A stretch of DNA of 64,000 nt. Source: Calothrix sp. NIES-4101. GTDB taxonomy: Bacteria; Cyanobacteriota; Cyanobacteriia; Cyanobacteriales; Nostocaceae. The position numbers and the translations under genes were made by a program. Of the stretch, positions 52,575 to 62,576 are shown piece after piece; within the stretch, counting starts at the first letter, position 1, and each line of letters begins with the position of its first letter. Location: assembly GCA_004296455.1 (NCBI GenBank), contig AP018280.1:3534001-3598000 (forward strand). The letters are read 5' to 3'. The notes under the pieces are model-generated. The model saw only the letters and a list, made by a program, of their open reading frames with translations, did no database searches and was not told the DNA's origin.

Positions 52575-53511
52575 GAGTTTTTTTCCTATCCCACTTCGAT
52601 ACTTCTATTATTGACTGGGAATCGTTAAATTCAATTACATGATTAACTTATGGTCAACATTAGCGAAAATTAGGGCATTTTGCAGTGCCAAAGGCAGGGA
52701 AATGGCGCAAAGTATAGAAAGTGGGGGTGAGAAACAAAAACTCTTCTTCCTTGTCTCTAGCTCCCCCATGTTCTTCCAAAAAAATTATAGACAAAAATGT
52801 ATTTACATTATATACTGTTAGATTGTGACCAAATTTAATGATCAATTAAATTTGTATTGCAGTGTAATACACTTTTGGCGACATCAAAAACAAGTTAGCA
52901 AGAATCTGATTCAAAAAATGACAATTCATTTTTAGATAGGGTAAACTATCTTGGTGACTCATAGACTGATAAGATTAATAGCCTTAGGGAAATTTTGGAG
53001 CTTCATTCGAGATACCAAAGCCAGCCTTGAGAGATTTAATTAGATTCACTAAGTTAGTCAAGACAGGCTAGACAAGCCTTCAGAAAGCTTGTAGAGTCGC
53101 CAGCAAAACCAAAACAAAGCAAAAACTGAGCATTAATGTTGGTTTCAGGCATTATATTTAAGTCTCAGAAGTGCGGATACTGAGTGGTTTCACCACTTAA
53201 GTCCGAAGCCAAAACCAAAGTGCCAGAGTAATACTGGAAAAAAGTGTTGCTGCACAACTAGCAGAGCTAATTCAAGCCGACATTGCAATGCCAGAGAGTG
53301 GCTTTTTAGGAAGATACTCCTCGTAGTAGTTCTGGTATAGTTTCGATGGTTAAAGATTGGTTAGACTCAGCAAATTCGCAGAAACTGCGGTAAGGCTAGA
53401 TAGCGGTTTTCCGCTTACTACCAGAAAATTATCTGGATAGTTTAGACTGTTTTGTTTTGGTAAATCTGAAATAGATAATTAAAGATTAAGTAAAAAGGAG
53501 AACCAGTAACT
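52575..53511 (+). promoter_or_regulatory. Long divergent region: ndhN promoter and S10-cluster leader
   Basis: 937 bases without a clear gene. Features: an AGTGTAATACACT core at 52861-52873 like the 48.6-kb operator repeats; a stem CGGA...AGTGGT/ACCACT...TCCG at 53174-53205; and AGCGG/CCGCT with a TTTT loop at 53402-53415. The last two could belong to an untranslated leader of the ribosomal operon. AAAAGGAG at 53493-53500 is the rplC ribosome binding site. Confidence 0.5.
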
Positions 53512-54153
53512 GTGTCTGTAGGTATTCTCGGCACCAAACTGGGCATGACCCAAATCTTTGACGAAGCAGGAGTTGCAATTCCTGTCACCGTTGTCCAAGT
53601 GGGACCATGTACAGTTACACAAGTAAAAACTAAACAGACCGACGGTTACTCTGCCATTCAAGTTGGCTATCGCGAAGTGAGAGCAAAAGGTTTAAACAAA
53701 CCAAAATTGGGACATTTGAAAAAATCAGAAGCCCCAGCTTTGCGTCACTTGCGGGAATATCGCATTGAAAATGCTAGCGAGTATTCTTTAGGTCAACAGA
53801 TTACGGCAGATATTTTTAGCGCCGGTCAAATCGTAGACGTGAGCGGAACCAGTATCGGTCGAGGTTTTGCGGGTAACCAAAAACGTAATAACTTTGGTCG
53901 AGGACCCATGTCCCACGGTTCTAAAAACCACCGTGAACCCGGTTCTATCGGTGCGGGTACAACACCCGGTCGTGTATTTCCTGGTATGCGAATGGCGGGT
54001 CGTCTTGGTGGTAAGACTGTAACTATAAAAAAATTAACCGTTGTGCGAGTCGATAGCGATCGCAACCTATTACTAATCAAGGGAGCCATTCCAGGTAAGC
54101 CTGGAGCCTTGGTCAACGTCATCCCTGCCAATTTAGTCGGCAGAAAAAAATAA
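53512..54153 (+). CDS. rplC: Ribosomal protein L3
   Basis: First gene of the cluster, as in other cyanobacteria where rpsJ lies elsewhere. 213 residues, GTG start with AAAAGGAG upstream. Family stretches [18 protein letters not shown] and the central extension [43 protein letters not shown] reach towards the peptidyl transferase centre of 23S rRNA. Complete and typical. A short-repeat array separates it from rplD. Confidence 0.97.
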   Translation: MSVGILGTKLGMTQIFDEAGVAIPVTVVQVGPCTVTQVKTKQTDGYSAIQVGYREVRAKGLNKPKLGHLKKSEAPALRHLREYRIENASEYSLGQQITADIFSAGQIVDVSGTSIGRGFAGNQKRNNFGRGPMSHGSKNHREPGSIGAGTTPGRVFPGMRMAGRLGGKTVTIKKLTVVRVDSDRNLLLIKGAIPGKPGALVNVIPANLVGRKK

Positions 54154-54159
54154 TGTTGG

Positions 54160-54280
54160 TAGTTGGTAGCTAGTGATTGCTAGGTAGTAGTTAATGATAT
54201 TTCGAGTCACCAATACTAAATACCTAATAACCAATAACTAAACAACCAATGACCAATAACTAATAACTAGTAACCGACAA
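54160..54280. repeat. Short repeat array between rplC and rplD
   Basis: The left part has GGTAGT/AGTTGGTAGCTAGT units; the right part has AACCAATAACTAA/CAACCAATGACC-type heptamers. The two sides are of opposite base bias (G/T, then A/C) and partly complementary. Confidence 0.7.
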
Positions 54281-54284
54281 AAAA

Positions 54285-54917
54285 ATGTTTGAGTGTGTAG
54301 TTAAAAATTGGCAAGGGGAGCAAGTCGGACAAAAAACGTTCGAGATGAAAGTTGCCAAGGAAGAAAATGCCTCCCATATAGTACATCGCGCTTTGGTTAG
54401 ACAAATGACCAATGCTCGTCAAGGTTCTGCAAACACCAAAACCCGTTCGGAAGTACGAGGTGGTGGTCGTAAACCCTGGCGGCAAAAAGGTACAGGTAGA
54501 GCGCGTGCAGGTTCGATTCGATCGCCATTATGGCGTGGTGGTGGTGTCATTTTTGGACCCAAGCCGCGCAAATTTAACATAGAAATGAACCGCAAAGAGC
54601 GGAAATTGGCATTGCGTACAGCATTTGCTAGCCGAATTGACGATTTAATTGTTGTCGAAGAATTTGGTACCCAACTATCGCGCCCAAAAACCAAAGAATT
54701 GGTACAGGCGATCACTCGTTGGGGTTCTGCGCCAGACGATAAAACTTTATTAATTACATCGGAACGTAACGACAACGTTTATTTCTCAGCCCGTAATATT
54801 GAAAACGTGAAGTTGCTATCAGCAAATCAACTCAACGTTTACGATTTACTAAACGCTGATAAAATCATCGTTACCGCACCCGCATTAGAACAGATTCAGG
54901 AGGTCTACAGTGCCTAA
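54285..54917 (+). CDS. rplD: Ribosomal protein L4
   Basis: 210 residues with [15 protein letters not shown], the extended loop [49 protein letters not shown] that lines the exit tunnel, and the C-terminal globular end. In proteobacteria L4 regulates its own operon through the leader; such control here would be inference. It overlaps rplW by 8 bases. Confidence 0.97.
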   Translation: MFECVVKNWQGEQVGQKTFEMKVAKEENASHIVHRALVRQMTNARQGSANTKTRSEVRGGGRKPWRQKGTGRARAGSIRSPLWRGGGVIFGPKPRKFNIEMNRKERKLALRTAFASRIDDLIVVEEFGTQLSRPKTKELVQAITRWGSAPDDKTLLITSERNDNVYFSARNIENVKLLSANQLNVYDLLNADKIIVTAPALEQIQEVYSA

Positions 54918-55227
54918 CTATAATGACCCCCGTAACCTACCCGACCTCGTACGTCGCCCCATCGTCACCGAAAAAGCGACCATTTTAATGGAGCAAAACA
55001 AATACACATTTGAAGTAGCTCCTAAAGCCGACAAATTTCAAATTAAAGCGGCGATCGAAAGCCTTTTTGATGTCAAAGTCACCAAGGTAAATACTATTAA
55101 CCCGCCGCGTAAGAAAAAGCGTGTTGGTAAGTTTGTTGGATTCAAACCCCATTACAAAAAGGCAATTGTTACAGTTGCCCCTGGGGATGAAGAGAAGATT
55201 CGACAAGTTCTATTCCCAGAAGTGTAA
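54910..55227 (+). CDS. rplW: Ribosomal protein L23
   Basis: 105-residue exit-site protein, a docking place for trigger factor and SRP. It shows [21 protein letters not shown]-like N-terminus (here with [16 protein letters not shown]) and the [32 protein letters not shown] loop. Start inside the end of rplD implies translational coupling; rplB follows after 12 bases. Confidence 0.96.
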   Translation: MPNYNDPRNLPDLVRRPIVTEKATILMEQNKYTFEVAPKADKFQIKAAIESLFDVKVTKVNTINPPRKKKRVGKFVGFKPHYKKAIVTVAPGDEEKIRQVLFPEV

Positions 55228-55239
55228 CGGTAATTAATC

Positions 55240-56103
55240 ATGGGTACTCGTTCTTATCGTCCCTACACCCCTAGTACGCGAGAAGTCACAATTTCCGACT
55301 TTGCGGAAATTACCAAAGACAAGCCGGAAAAGTCGCTAACGGTATACAAGCACCGTAAAAAAGGTCGCAACAACCAAGGGCGTATCACTAGCCGCCGCCG
55401 GGGTGGTGGACACAAACAGCTTTATCGCATCATTGATTTCAAACGCGACAAACGTAGCATTCCCGCGAAAGTTGCGGCTATTGAATACGACCCCAATCGT
55501 AATGCTCGGATTGCGCTGCTTTATTACCAAGATGGTGAAAAGCGCTATATTCTCCACCCGAATGGGTTGAAAGTCGGCACAACTGTAATAGCAGGTCCCG
55601 AATCTCCCATTGAAGATGGAAATGCATTACCTTTGGCAAACATCCCTTTGGGTACAACCGTTCACAACGTTGAATTGACTCCTGGTAAAGGAGGTCAAAT
55701 CGTCCGCGCCGCTGGAGCTTCTGCCCAGGTCGTCGCTAAAGAAGGTGATTACGTCACCCTCAAACTACCTTCAACTGAAGTCCGCATGGTTCGTCGCGAA
55801 TGCTACGCCACCATTGGACAGGTAGGAAATACTGAACACCGCAACTTGAGCGCTGGGAAGGCAGGACGTAACCGTTGGAAGGGTCGTCGTCCTAAGGTCA
55901 GAGGTAGCGTCATGAACCCAGTAGACCACCCACATGGTGGTGGTGAGGGACGAGCACCTATTGGTCGTTCTGGTCCTGTAACCCCTTGGGGTAAGCCAGC
56001 GCTAGGTTTCAAGACCCGTAAGCGTAAGAAAGCCAGCAGTGCTTTAATCGTACGTCGCCGTCGGAAGACATCGAAACGGGGACGTGGCGGACGCGAATCT
56101 TAG
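55240..56103 (+). CDS. rplB: Ribosomal protein L2
   Basis: 287 residues, the full length for the family. It carries [21 protein letters not shown], the [20 protein letters not shown] segment and the C-terminal [22 protein letters not shown] motif whose histidine lies near the peptidyl transferase centre. Ends in the basic [16 protein letters not shown] tail. Confidence 0.97.
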   Translation: MGTRSYRPYTPSTREVTISDFAEITKDKPEKSLTVYKHRKKGRNNQGRITSRRRGGGHKQLYRIIDFKRDKRSIPAKVAAIEYDPNRNARIALLYYQDGEKRYILHPNGLKVGTTVIAGPESPIEDGNALPLANIPLGTTVHNVELTPGKGGQIVRAAGASAQVVAKEGDYVTLKLPSTEVRMVRRECYATIGQVGNTEHRNLSAGKAGRNRWKGRRPKVRGSVMNPVDHPHGGGEGRAPIGRSGPVTPWGKPALGFKTRKRKKASSALIVRRRRKTSKRGRGGRES

Positions 56104-56205
56104 AAAAAGTTATGAATTCATAAGTTTAGGAGTTATGAGTTTCCACTCCTAGCTCCTAACCCCAACTCCTAACTTGAAATAACTCCTAACTGGAATCAAA
56201 ATCCT
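56104..56205. repeat. Short repeat array between rplB and rpsS
   Basis: TTAGGAGTTATGAG units are followed by CTCCTAACCCCAACTCCTAACTTG units, i.e. approximately inverted copies of the same heptamer type, ending in AACTCCTAACTGG close to the rpsS start. Confidence 0.72.
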
Positions 56206-56484
56206 ATGGGTCGTTCTCTTAAAAAAGGTCCCTTTGTTGCGGATCATTTGCTCAAAAAAATAGACAGGCTCAACGCCAGTAACAAAAAAGAAGTAATTAA
56301 AACCTGGTCGCGAGCATCAACAATTCTCCCGCAGATGGTAGGTCACACAATTGCCGTGCATAACGGTAGACAACATGTTCCCGTGTTCGTTAGCGACCAA
56401 ATGGTAGGACATAAATTAGGCGAATTTGCACCTACTCGTACTTATCGCGGCCACGCCAAAAGCGACAAGAAAGGTGGTAGATAG
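56206..56484 (+). CDS. rpsS: Ribosomal protein S19
   Basis: 92 residues, complete: [19 protein letters not shown], then [58 protein letters not shown]. It binds with S13 at the head of the 30S subunit. rplV follows after 9 bases, with AGGAGA (56484-56489) as its binding site. Confidence 0.97.
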   Translation: MGRSLKKGPFVADHLLKKIDRLNASNKKEVIKTWSRASTILPQMVGHTIAVHNGRQHVPVFVSDQMVGHKLGEFAPTRTYRGHAKSDKKGGR

Positions 56485-56493
56485 GAGAAAACT

Positions 56494-56856
56494 ATGGCAA
56501 CTAATACTACCAATGAAGTTAAGGCGATCGCCCGTTATGTTCGCATGTCCCCTTTGAAAGTGCGACGAGTTCTCGACCAAATACGTGGCCGAAGCTATCG
56601 CGAGGCATTGATCCTGCTCGAATTTATGCCTTATCGGGCTTGCGACCCCGTACTGAAGCTCATCCGCAGCGCCGCAGCCAACGCCGAACACAATAATGGA
56701 CTTGATCGCGCTCAATTAATAATTACCCAAGCATACGCCGACCAAGGTCCAGTTCTGAAGCGTTTCCAGCCTAGAGCGCAAGGTAGAGCTTACCAGATTC
56801 GCAAACCAACATGTCATATAACTGTCGCTGTAGCTGAAGGTGCGGTTGCGGAATAA
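56494..56856 (+). CDS. rplV: Ribosomal protein L22
   Basis: 120 residues: [39 protein letters not shown], then the long hairpin [25 protein letters not shown] that lines the exit tunnel. Complete; slightly extended ends compared with E. coli. Confidence 0.96.
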   Translation: MATNTTNEVKAIARYVRMSPLKVRRVLDQIRGRSYREALILLEFMPYRACDPVLKLIRSAAANAEHNNGLDRAQLIITQAYADQGPVLKRFQPRAQGRAYQIRKPTCHITVAVAEGAVAE

Positions 56857-56954
56857 CCCCTAACCCAATCCTTAGCCAATAATTACGCTATTTGTCGCAA
56901 CTACGCGGTATATACAAAAAAATCCTACAGCAAGAAATTTTAGAGGAAGCATTT

Positions 56955-57728
56955 GTGGGACAAAAGATACATCCAGTAGGCTTTCGCCTAGGGATTACTC
57001 AAGAACACCAATCTCGTTGGTTTGCCGAGCCTAGCCGCTATCCAGAACTTCTGCAAGAAGACTACAAACTTCGTAAATACATCGAAGAAAAGTTAGGCAG
57101 ATTAGCACAAAATAACGCAGGCATTTCTGAAGTTCGGATTGAACGCAAAGCCGACCAAATTGACCTCGAAGTTCGCACAGCTCGACCTGGTGTCGTTGTT
57201 GGACGAGGCGGACAAGGTATTGAGTCATTGCGTACGGGACTACAAGAACTTCTCGGTAGTAACCGTCAAATCCGCATTAACGTTGTTGAAGTTCAACGAG
57301 TTGATGCTGATGCTCACTTGATTGCTGAATATGTAGCTCAACAACTCGAACGCCGGGTTTCATTCCGTCGAGTCGTGCGCCAAGCAATTCAACGTGCTCA
57401 ACGTGCCGGGATTCAAGGTATCAAAATCCAAGTAAGCGGTCGTCTCAATGGTGCTGAAATCGCCAGAACAGAAGCATCGCGTGAGGGCAGTGTGCCTTTG
57501 CATACCCTGAGAGCCGATATTGACTACGCATACTGCACAGCAAAAACTATCTACGGCATTCTGGGCATCAAGGTTTGGGTATTTAAGGGCGAGATTATCC
57601 CCGGACAAGAGGAAGCACCCACACTCAGTTCAAATCGTGGTGAACGTGGTGGCGAGCGTGGCGAACCCCGTCGTCGTGGTGGTCAACGTCGTCGTCAACA
57701 GTTTGAAGACCGCTCAAATGAAGGATAG
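56955..57728 (+). CDS. rpsC: Ribosomal protein S3
   Basis: 257 residues from the GTG at 56955 ([27 protein letters not shown]), with AGAGGA at 56942-56947 as the binding site. A frame open from 56892 adds 21 residues not found in the family, so 56955 is preferred. KH domain [15 protein letters not shown], then C-terminal S3 domain, and a low-complexity [21 protein letters not shown] basic tail longer than in E. coli. Confidence 0.96.
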   Translation: MGQKIHPVGFRLGITQEHQSRWFAEPSRYPELLQEDYKLRKYIEEKLGRLAQNNAGISEVRIERKADQIDLEVRTARPGVVVGRGGQGIESLRTGLQELLGSNRQIRINVVEVQRVDADAHLIAEYVAQQLERRVSFRRVVRQAIQRAQRAGIQGIKIQVSGRLNGAEIARTEASREGSVPLHTLRADIDYAYCTAKTIYGILGIKVWVFKGEIIPGQEEAPTLSSNRGERGGERGEPRRRGGQRRRQQFEDRSNEG

Positions 57729-57884
57729 TCGATAGTCATTTGTCATTTGTCGTTTGTTATTGGTTATGAGTCTGTAGGTTTTTTCTAAATCGTAGAAGCT
57801 CAAAGGCAAAACAACAAAGTACAAAATGCAAAGGGCAAAAGGCAAAAGACAAAAGACCAAGGACAAAGGACACTCGTACAAATC
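57729..57884. repeat. Short repeat array between rpsC and rplP
   Basis: Left side: GTCATTTGTCATTTGTCG; right side: CAAAGGGCAAAAGGCAAAAGACAAAAGACCAAGGACAAAGGAC in heptamer steps. The two sides are imperfect inverted copies, as in the rpsH-rplF gap. Confidence 0.75.
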
Positions 57885-58322
57885 ATGTTAAGTCCAAGAA
57901 GAACTAAATTCCGCAAACAGCAACGCGGACGGATGAAAGGGTTGGCTGCACGTGGTAGTTCCTTAAGTTTTGGTGATTTTGCTCTCCAAGCACAGGAACC
58001 ATGCTGGATTACCTCAAGACAAATTGAAGCTTCCCGTCGAGCAATGACTCGCTATATTCGTCGGGGTGGTAAGATTTGGATTCGTATTTTCCCCGATAAA
58101 CCAGTGACGATGCGTCCTGCCGAAACCCGGATGGGTTCTGGTAAAGGAAATCCAGAGTTTTGGGTAGCTGTCGTCAAGCCAGGGCGAATTTTATTTGAAA
58201 TCGCTGGCGTTCCCGAAGCAACGGCTCGCGAAGCAATGCGTCTGGCTTCTTATAAGTTACCAATTAAAACCAAGTTTATTTCGCGTTCTGAAATAGAACC
58301 TCAAGAACAGGAACAGGAGTAG
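57885..58322 (+). CDS. rplP: Ribosomal protein L16
   Basis: 145 residues: [21 protein letters not shown], then [65 protein letters not shown]. It lies at the A-site side of the 50S. The C-terminus adds an EPQEQEQE tail, somewhat longer than E. coli. rpmC starts 3 bases after the stop. Confidence 0.97.
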   Translation: MLSPRRTKFRKQQRGRMKGLAARGSSLSFGDFALQAQEPCWITSRQIEASRRAMTRYIRRGGKIWIRIFPDKPVTMRPAETRMGSGKGNPEFWVAVVKPGRILFEIAGVPEATAREAMRLASYKLPIKTKFISRSEIEPQEQEQE

Positions 58323-58325
58323 GTC

Positions 58326-58541
58326 ATGCCGCTTCCCAAAATTTCAGAAGCCAGAGAATTAAGCGATGAAAGATTAGCTGAAGAGATTCTGGCAATTAAA
58401 AAGCAGTTATTTCAATTGCGCTTGCAAAAAGCCACAAGACAGCTAGAAAAACCTCACCAGTTTCGACATGCTCGGCATCGTCTAGCGCAGTTATTAACTG
58501 TTGAGAACGAGCGTAAAAGAGCAGCACAACAGGAAAGTTAG
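58326..58541 (+). CDS. rpmC: Ribosomal protein L29
   Basis: 71-residue helical protein near the exit tunnel: ISEARELSDERLAEEILAIKKQLFQLRLQKATRQLEKPHQFRHARHRLAQLLTVENER. Typical in length for cyanobacteria. A short-repeat array follows before rpsQ. Confidence 0.95.
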   Translation: MPLPKISEARELSDERLAEEILAIKKQLFQLRLQKATRQLEKPHQFRHARHRLAQLLTVENERKRAAQQES

Positions 58542-58668
58542 GAGTTAGGAGTTAGTAGTTAATAGCTAAGTGGCTAGTAGTTATTTATATATTTACCTGC
58601 TGGTATGAAAGCAAAAATTAACTCATAACTCACAACTCATAACTCATAACTCTAAGTAGTAGGAGATT
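58542..58668. repeat. Short repeat array between rpmC and rpsQ
   Basis: GTTAGGAGTTAGGAGTTAG-type units at the left, AACTCATAACTCACAACTC units at the right (58619-58652), again opposite-sense heptamers. Confidence 0.75.
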
Positions 58669-58908
58669 ATGGCAGTTAAAGAAAGAGTCGGTTTGGTAGT
58701 GAGCGACAAAATGCAAAAAACGGTAGTAGTTGCCGTTGAAAACCGCGCTCCCCATCCCAAGTATGGAAAAATTGTGGTGAAAACCCGGCGTTATAAAGCT
58801 CACGACGAAGAGAATCAGTGTAAGATTGGCGATCGCGTTCGTATTTCTGAAACCCGACCACTGAGTAAAACCAAACGCTGGCAAGTCACTGAAATTCTGA
58901 ATAAGTAA
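58669..58908 (+). CDS. rpsQ: Ribosomal protein S17
   Basis: 79 residues: [73 protein letters not shown], the complete OB fold of S17. AGGAG at 58660-58664 is its ribosome binding site. rplN follows after 53 bases. Confidence 0.97.
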   Translation: MAVKERVGLVVSDKMQKTVVVAVENRAPHPKYGKIVVKTRRYKAHDEENQCKIGDRVRISETRPLSKTKRWQVTEILNK

Positions 58909-58961
58909 AATCTACAAATAACATTGTTAGATTTTTCACACTTTTATTAGGAAGAGTAACC

Positions 58962-59330
58962 GTGATTCAACAGCAATCTTATCTGAATGTCGCCGATAAT
59001 AGCGGAGCCCGTAAACTCATGTGCATCCGTGTACTGAGTAAAGGAAATAGCCGTTATGGCTTTGTTGGCGATCGCATTATCGCCGTCGTGAAAGACGCTA
59101 TCCCCAACATGGGTGTGAAAAAATCCGACGTTGTGGAAGCAGTTATCGTGCGTACCCGCCACACTATCCGGAGAGATAGCGGCATGAGTATCCGGTTTGA
59201 TGATAACGCCGCAGTGATCATCAACAAAGATGGAAACCCCAAAGGAACCCGTGTATTTGGTCCAGTGGCACGGGAATTAAGAGAAAAAAGCTTTACCAAA
59301 ATAGTTTCGCTGGCACCGGAGGTGCTGTAA
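58962..59330 (+). CDS. rplN: Ribosomal protein L14
   Basis: 122 residues, GTG start ([25 protein letters not shown]). It contains [28 protein letters not shown] and [29 protein letters not shown]14 is the docking site of RsfS, whose gene is at 32 kb. Its stop overlaps the rplX start by one base (TAATG). Confidence 0.97.
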   Translation: MIQQQSYLNVADNSGARKLMCIRVLSKGNSRYGFVGDRIIAVVKDAIPNMGVKKSDVVEAVIVRTRHTIRRDSGMSIRFDDNAAVIINKDGNPKGTRVFGPVARELREKSFTKIVSLAPEVL

Positions 59331-59680
59331 TGACTGCCAAAAAGGAAAAACCAAAATTCCAGAAAATGCATGTCAAAACTGGCGATACAGTACAGGTAAT
59401 CGCTGGTAAAGACAAAGGCAAAGTAGGTGAAGTGATGAAAGCACTTCCCAAAGACAGTAAAGTGCTTGTCAAAGGCGTGAATATGAAAACAAAACACGTC
59501 AAACCTCAAAGCGAAGGAGAATCCGGACGGATTGTTACCCAGGAGTATCCCATCCACAGTTCTAACGTGATGTTATATTCCACTAAGCAGAACGTTGCTA
59601 GTCGTGTTTGTTATACCGTCACCGCCGAAGGTAAGAAAGTGCGGATGCTCAAAAAAACAGGGGAAATCTTGGATAAGTAG
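59330..59680 (+). CDS. rplX: Ribosomal protein L24
   Basis: 116 residues: the KOW motif at [22 protein letters not shown], followed by [39 protein letters not shown]. Assembly initiator of the 50S subunit. The start overlaps rplN. A short-repeat stretch follows before rplE. Confidence 0.96.
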   Translation: MTAKKEKPKFQKMHVKTGDTVQVIAGKDKGKVGEVMKALPKDSKVLVKGVNMKTKHVKPQSEGESGRIVTQEYPIHSSNVMLYSTKQNVASRVCYTVTAEGKKVRMLKKTGEILDK

Positions 59681-59827
59681 TTAGGAGTTAGGAGTTTACA
59701 GTGGGGAGTTAATAGTAAATAGACTAACTACTCAAGCCGATTTGCGAAAAGACAATCGCCCACAGCACTCAATACTCATAACTGACTTTTTCCCTGACCA
59801 AGACCAGGGACATTAAGGACAAAAATT
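59681..59827. repeat. Short repeat stretch between rplX and rplE
   Basis: GTTAGGAGTTAGGAGTT at the left and AGTTAATAGTAAATAGACTAACTACTC next to it, then less repetitive sequence and an inverted CCCTGACCAAGACCAGGG string at 59793-59810 (CCCTG/CAGGG with a short loop). Confidence 0.6.
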
Positions 59828-60373
59828 ATGGCAAACAAGCTCAAGTCTACGTATCAAGAGACAATAGTCCCCAAACTGATAAAGCAGTTTGATTATACTA
59901 ACGTTCACCAAGTTCCTAAAGTAATAAAAGTTACTATAAACCGAGGATTGGGTGAGGCGGCGACTAATGCAAAAGCACTCGAAGCATGTCTTTCGGAAAT
60001 TGCATTAATCACTGGTCAAAAACCAGTGGTCACCAGAGCCAAAAAAGCGATCGCAGGTTTTAAGATTCGCCAAGGAATGCCTGTAGGTGTCATGGTGACT
60101 TTACGGGGCGATCGAATGTATGCTTTCCTCGAACGTCTCATCAACCTGGCACTGCCACGAATCCGTGACTTTCGTGGCATTAGTCCTAAGAGCTTTGATG
60201 GACGTGGAAACTATACCCTTGGCGTTCGCGAACAATTAATATTTCCAGAAGTCGAATACGACAAAATCGACCAAATCCGTGGTATGGACATCTCCATCAT
60301 CACCACAGCGAATAACGACGAAGAAGGTCGTGCGTTACTCAAAGAAATGGGTATGCCCTTTCGCGATCAATAA
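59828..60373 (+). CDS. rplE: Ribosomal protein L5
   Basis: 181 residues: [38 protein letters not shown], then [34 protein letters not shown] and [19 protein letters not shown]. Binds 5S rRNA. rpsH follows after 22 bases with GAGGGAAAG upstream of its start. Confidence 0.97.
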   Translation: MANKLKSTYQETIVPKLIKQFDYTNVHQVPKVIKVTINRGLGEAATNAKALEACLSEIALITGQKPVVTRAKKAIAGFKIRQGMPVGVMVTLRGDRMYAFLERLINLALPRIRDFRGISPKSFDGRGNYTLGVREQLIFPEVEYDKIDQIRGMDISIITTANNDEEGRALLKEMGMPFRDQ

Positions 60374-60395
60374 GTTCATCTAGACAGAGGGAAAG

Positions 60396-60797
60396 ATGGC
60401 GGCAAACGACACAATTGCAGATATGCTGACGCGCATCCGCAATGCCAATATGGCAAGGCATCAAACAACACTAGTGCCTGCAACAAAAATGACTCGCAAC
60501 ATCGCTAAGGTGTTGCGTGAAGAAGGCTTTATCGGCGAATTTGAAGAAGCTGGAGAGGGTATTAAAAAGAATTTGGTGATTTCCCTCAAATACAAGGGTA
60601 AAAATCGCCAACCCCTAATTACAGCCCTCAAACGAGTTAGCAAACCAGGTTTGCGGGTTTATTCCAACCGCAAAGACTTACCGCGAGTTCTCGGTGGTAT
60701 TGGTATCGCGATTATTTCCACATCAAGCGGTATCATGACAGACCGAGAAGCACGCCGCCAAAATGTTGGTGGTGAAGTACTTTGTTACGTTTGGTAG
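60396..60797 (+). CDS. rpsH: Ribosomal protein S8
   Basis: 133 residues: [43 protein letters not shown], ending [24 protein letters not shown]. In E. coli S8 is the repressor of the spc operon by binding near the L5 gene; no such site was identified here. rpsN (S14) is absent between rplE and rpsH, as in other cyanobacteria. Confidence 0.97.
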   Translation: MAANDTIADMLTRIRNANMARHQTTLVPATKMTRNIAKVLREEGFIGEFEEAGEGIKKNLVISLKYKGKNRQPLITALKRVSKPGLRVYSNRKDLPRVLGGIGIAIISTSSGIMTDREARRQNVGGEVLCYVW

Positions 60798-60804
60798 TTA
60801 TTTA

Positions 60805-60938
60805 GTCATTGGTCACTTGTCATTGGTCACTTGTCATTGGTCACTTGTCATTGGTCGTTTTTAATTAGTAAGTGAAAACATCAAATAACAAAGGACAAAT
60901 AACAAAGAACAAATAACAAAGGACAAATAACAAAGGAC
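60805..60938. repeat. 4+4 inverted array of 14-mers between rpsH and rplF
   Basis: Four copies of GTCATTGGTCACTT (three perfect, fourth ending GTCGTTT; 60805-60860) face four copies of AAATAACAAAGGAC (60883-60938, one copy with GAAC). The reverse complement of the second unit matches the first at 10 of 14 positions, so the array can fold into a long imperfect hairpin 12 bases before the rplF start. Confidence 0.9.
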
Positions 60939-60949
60939 AAAGAAGAATT

Positions 60950-61495
60950 ATGTCTCGAATTGGTAAACGTCCAATTACGGTTCCGGCAAAAGTCCAAGTG
61001 ACAATTAATGGAGCCAAAATAGTAGTCAAAGGCCCTAAAGGCGAACTTTCCCGCGACTTGCCCGCGAATATATCAGTCGCACAGGAAGGAGAAACACTTT
61101 CTGTTAATCGTCGTGATGACACTCGGGTATCTCGCCAATTGCATGGTTTGTGCCGGACATTGGTAGCAAATATGGTAGAAGGCGTATCTCAAGGTTTTCA
61201 ACGTCGTTTGGAAATTCAAGGGGTCGGTTACCGTGCTGCTGTTCAAGGTCGCAATCTGGTGCTAAACATGGGTTATAGTCATCAAGTACAAATTGCGCCT
61301 CCCGAAGGTATTCAGTTTGCGGTTGAAAATAACACTAACGTCATTGTCAGTGGATACGACAAAGAAATAGTTGGTAATACCGCAGCCCAAGTCCGTGCAG
61401 TTCGTCCACCTGAACCTTATAAAGGTAAAGGTATTCGCTATTCGGGTGAAGCCGTTCGCCGTAAAGCTGGTAAGACTGGTAAGGGTAAAAAATAA
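60950..61495 (+). CDS. rplF: Ribosomal protein L6
   Basis: 181 residues: [19 protein letters not shown], then [35 protein letters not shown] and the C-terminal [27 protein letters not shown]. It sits near the sarcin-ricin loop. rplR follows after 3 bases. Confidence 0.97.
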   Translation: MSRIGKRPITVPAKVQVTINGAKIVVKGPKGELSRDLPANISVAQEGETLSVNRRDDTRVSRQLHGLCRTLVANMVEGVSQGFQRRLEIQGVGYRAAVQGRNLVLNMGYSHQVQIAPPEGIQFAVENNTNVIVSGYDKEIVGNTAAQVRAVRPPEPYKGKGIRYSGEAVRRKAGKTGKGKK

Positions 61496-61498
61496 ACT

Positions 61499-61861
61499 AT
61501 GAAACTCACTCGCAGAGAATCGAAAGAACGCCGCCATCGGCGCATTCGTGGCAGGGTCAGTGGTTCCTCAGAACGCCCTCGTTTAGCTATATTTCGTTCT
61601 AATGAGCATATCTATGCTCAAGTGATTGATGACACCGCTCATCATACCTTGGTCGCAGCTTCGACCTTAGAGCCAGAATTGAAAACTCAATTAACTTCTG
61701 GTTCCAATTGCCAAGCTTCGACTGAAGTCGGTAAATTAATTGCCAAGCGATCGCTTGAAAAAGGTATTACCAAAGTAGTGTTTGATCGTGGAGGAAATCT
61801 TTACCACGGTCGCATCAAAGCGTTGGCAGAAGCAGCCCGTGAAGCTGGTTTGGATTTTTAA
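61499..61861 (+). CDS. rplR: Ribosomal protein L18
   Basis: 120 residues: [45 protein letters not shown] and the ending [29 protein letters not shown]. Binds 5S rRNA together with L5. A 145-base repeat gap follows before rpsE. Confidence 0.97.
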   Translation: MKLTRRESKERRHRRIRGRVSGSSERPRLAIFRSNEHIYAQVIDDTAHHTLVAASTLEPELKTQLTSGSNCQASTEVGKLIAKRSLEKGITKVVFDRGGNLYHGRIKALAEAAREAGLDF

Positions 61862-62006
61862 AATTGGTTAGCAGTTAATGGTTAATGGTTAATAGTCAGT
61901 CTGCTTATAGTTAATATTTTATCAAAATAAATAACTAAATAAGTATTGACAAATAACTAATAACAAATAACCAATAACCAATCACAAATCGCAAAGGATA
62001 TTAAAT
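61862..62006. repeat. Short repeat array between rplR and rpsE
   Basis: Left: GGTTAATGGTTAATAGTC; right: AATAACTAATAACAAATAACC followed by AATAACCAATCACAAATCG, in heptamer steps of opposite sense. Confidence 0.75.
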
Positions 62007-62537
62007 ATGGCAACTGGTGGTCGAAAGAAATCTAACCGCACAAAAAAAGAAGATACTACCTGGCAAGAGCGAGTTATTCAAATTCGCCGTGTTAGCAAAG
62101 TAGTCAAAGGTGGTAAAAAACTCAGCTTCCGTGCAATTGTTGTTGTTGGTAACGAACGCGGGCAAGTTGGAGTTGGCGTTGGGAAAGCATCTGATGTAAT
62201 CGGTGCTGTGAAAAAAGGCGTTGCCGATGGCAAAAAACATCTGATTGAAGTTCCGATCACTAAATCCAATTCGATCCCTCATCCCATCAACGGCATGGGT
62301 GGTGGAGCTAAAGTGATCATGCGTCCAGCTGCCCCTGGTACTGGTGTAATCGCTGGTGGAGCAGTGCGTACTGTTCTTGAATTAGCAGGAGTTCGCAACA
62401 TCTTAGCGAAGCAACTCGGTTCAAACAACCCCTTGAATAATGCCCGCGCCGCAGTGAATGCCCTCTCTACCTTGCGTACTTTATCGGAAGTTGCTGAAGA
62501 CCGAGGTGTTCCCATTGAACGCCTTTACGCTCAGTAA
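62007..62537 (+). CDS. rpsE: Ribosomal protein S5
   Basis: 176 residues: [54 protein letters not shown], then [34 protein letters not shown]. Decoding fidelity protein, with a cyanobacterial N-terminal extension of ~20 basic residues. rplO is 39 bases downstream; rpmD (L30) is absent between them, as usual in cyanobacteria. Confidence 0.97.
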   Translation: MATGGRKKSNRTKKEDTTWQERVIQIRRVSKVVKGGKKLSFRAIVVVGNERGQVGVGVGKASDVIGAVKKGVADGKKHLIEVPITKSNSIPHPINGMGGGAKVIMRPAAPGTGVIAGGAVRTVLELAGVRNILAKQLGSNNPLNNARAAVNALSTLRTLSEVAEDRGVPIERLYAQ

Positions 62538-62576
62538 TATCCACAACTCATTTCATTTAAGGACGAATGACAAGCC

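Noticed and set aside
53225-53330. Possible small reading frame in the ribosomal leader region (about 30 codons ending GFLGRYSS)
   Set aside because: No start codon is in frame and the stretch is short; probably chance in a leader.
56892-56954. 21-codon extension of rpsC
   Set aside because: The family starts at (M/V)GQKIHPVGF, and AGAGGA is well placed for the GTG at 56955.
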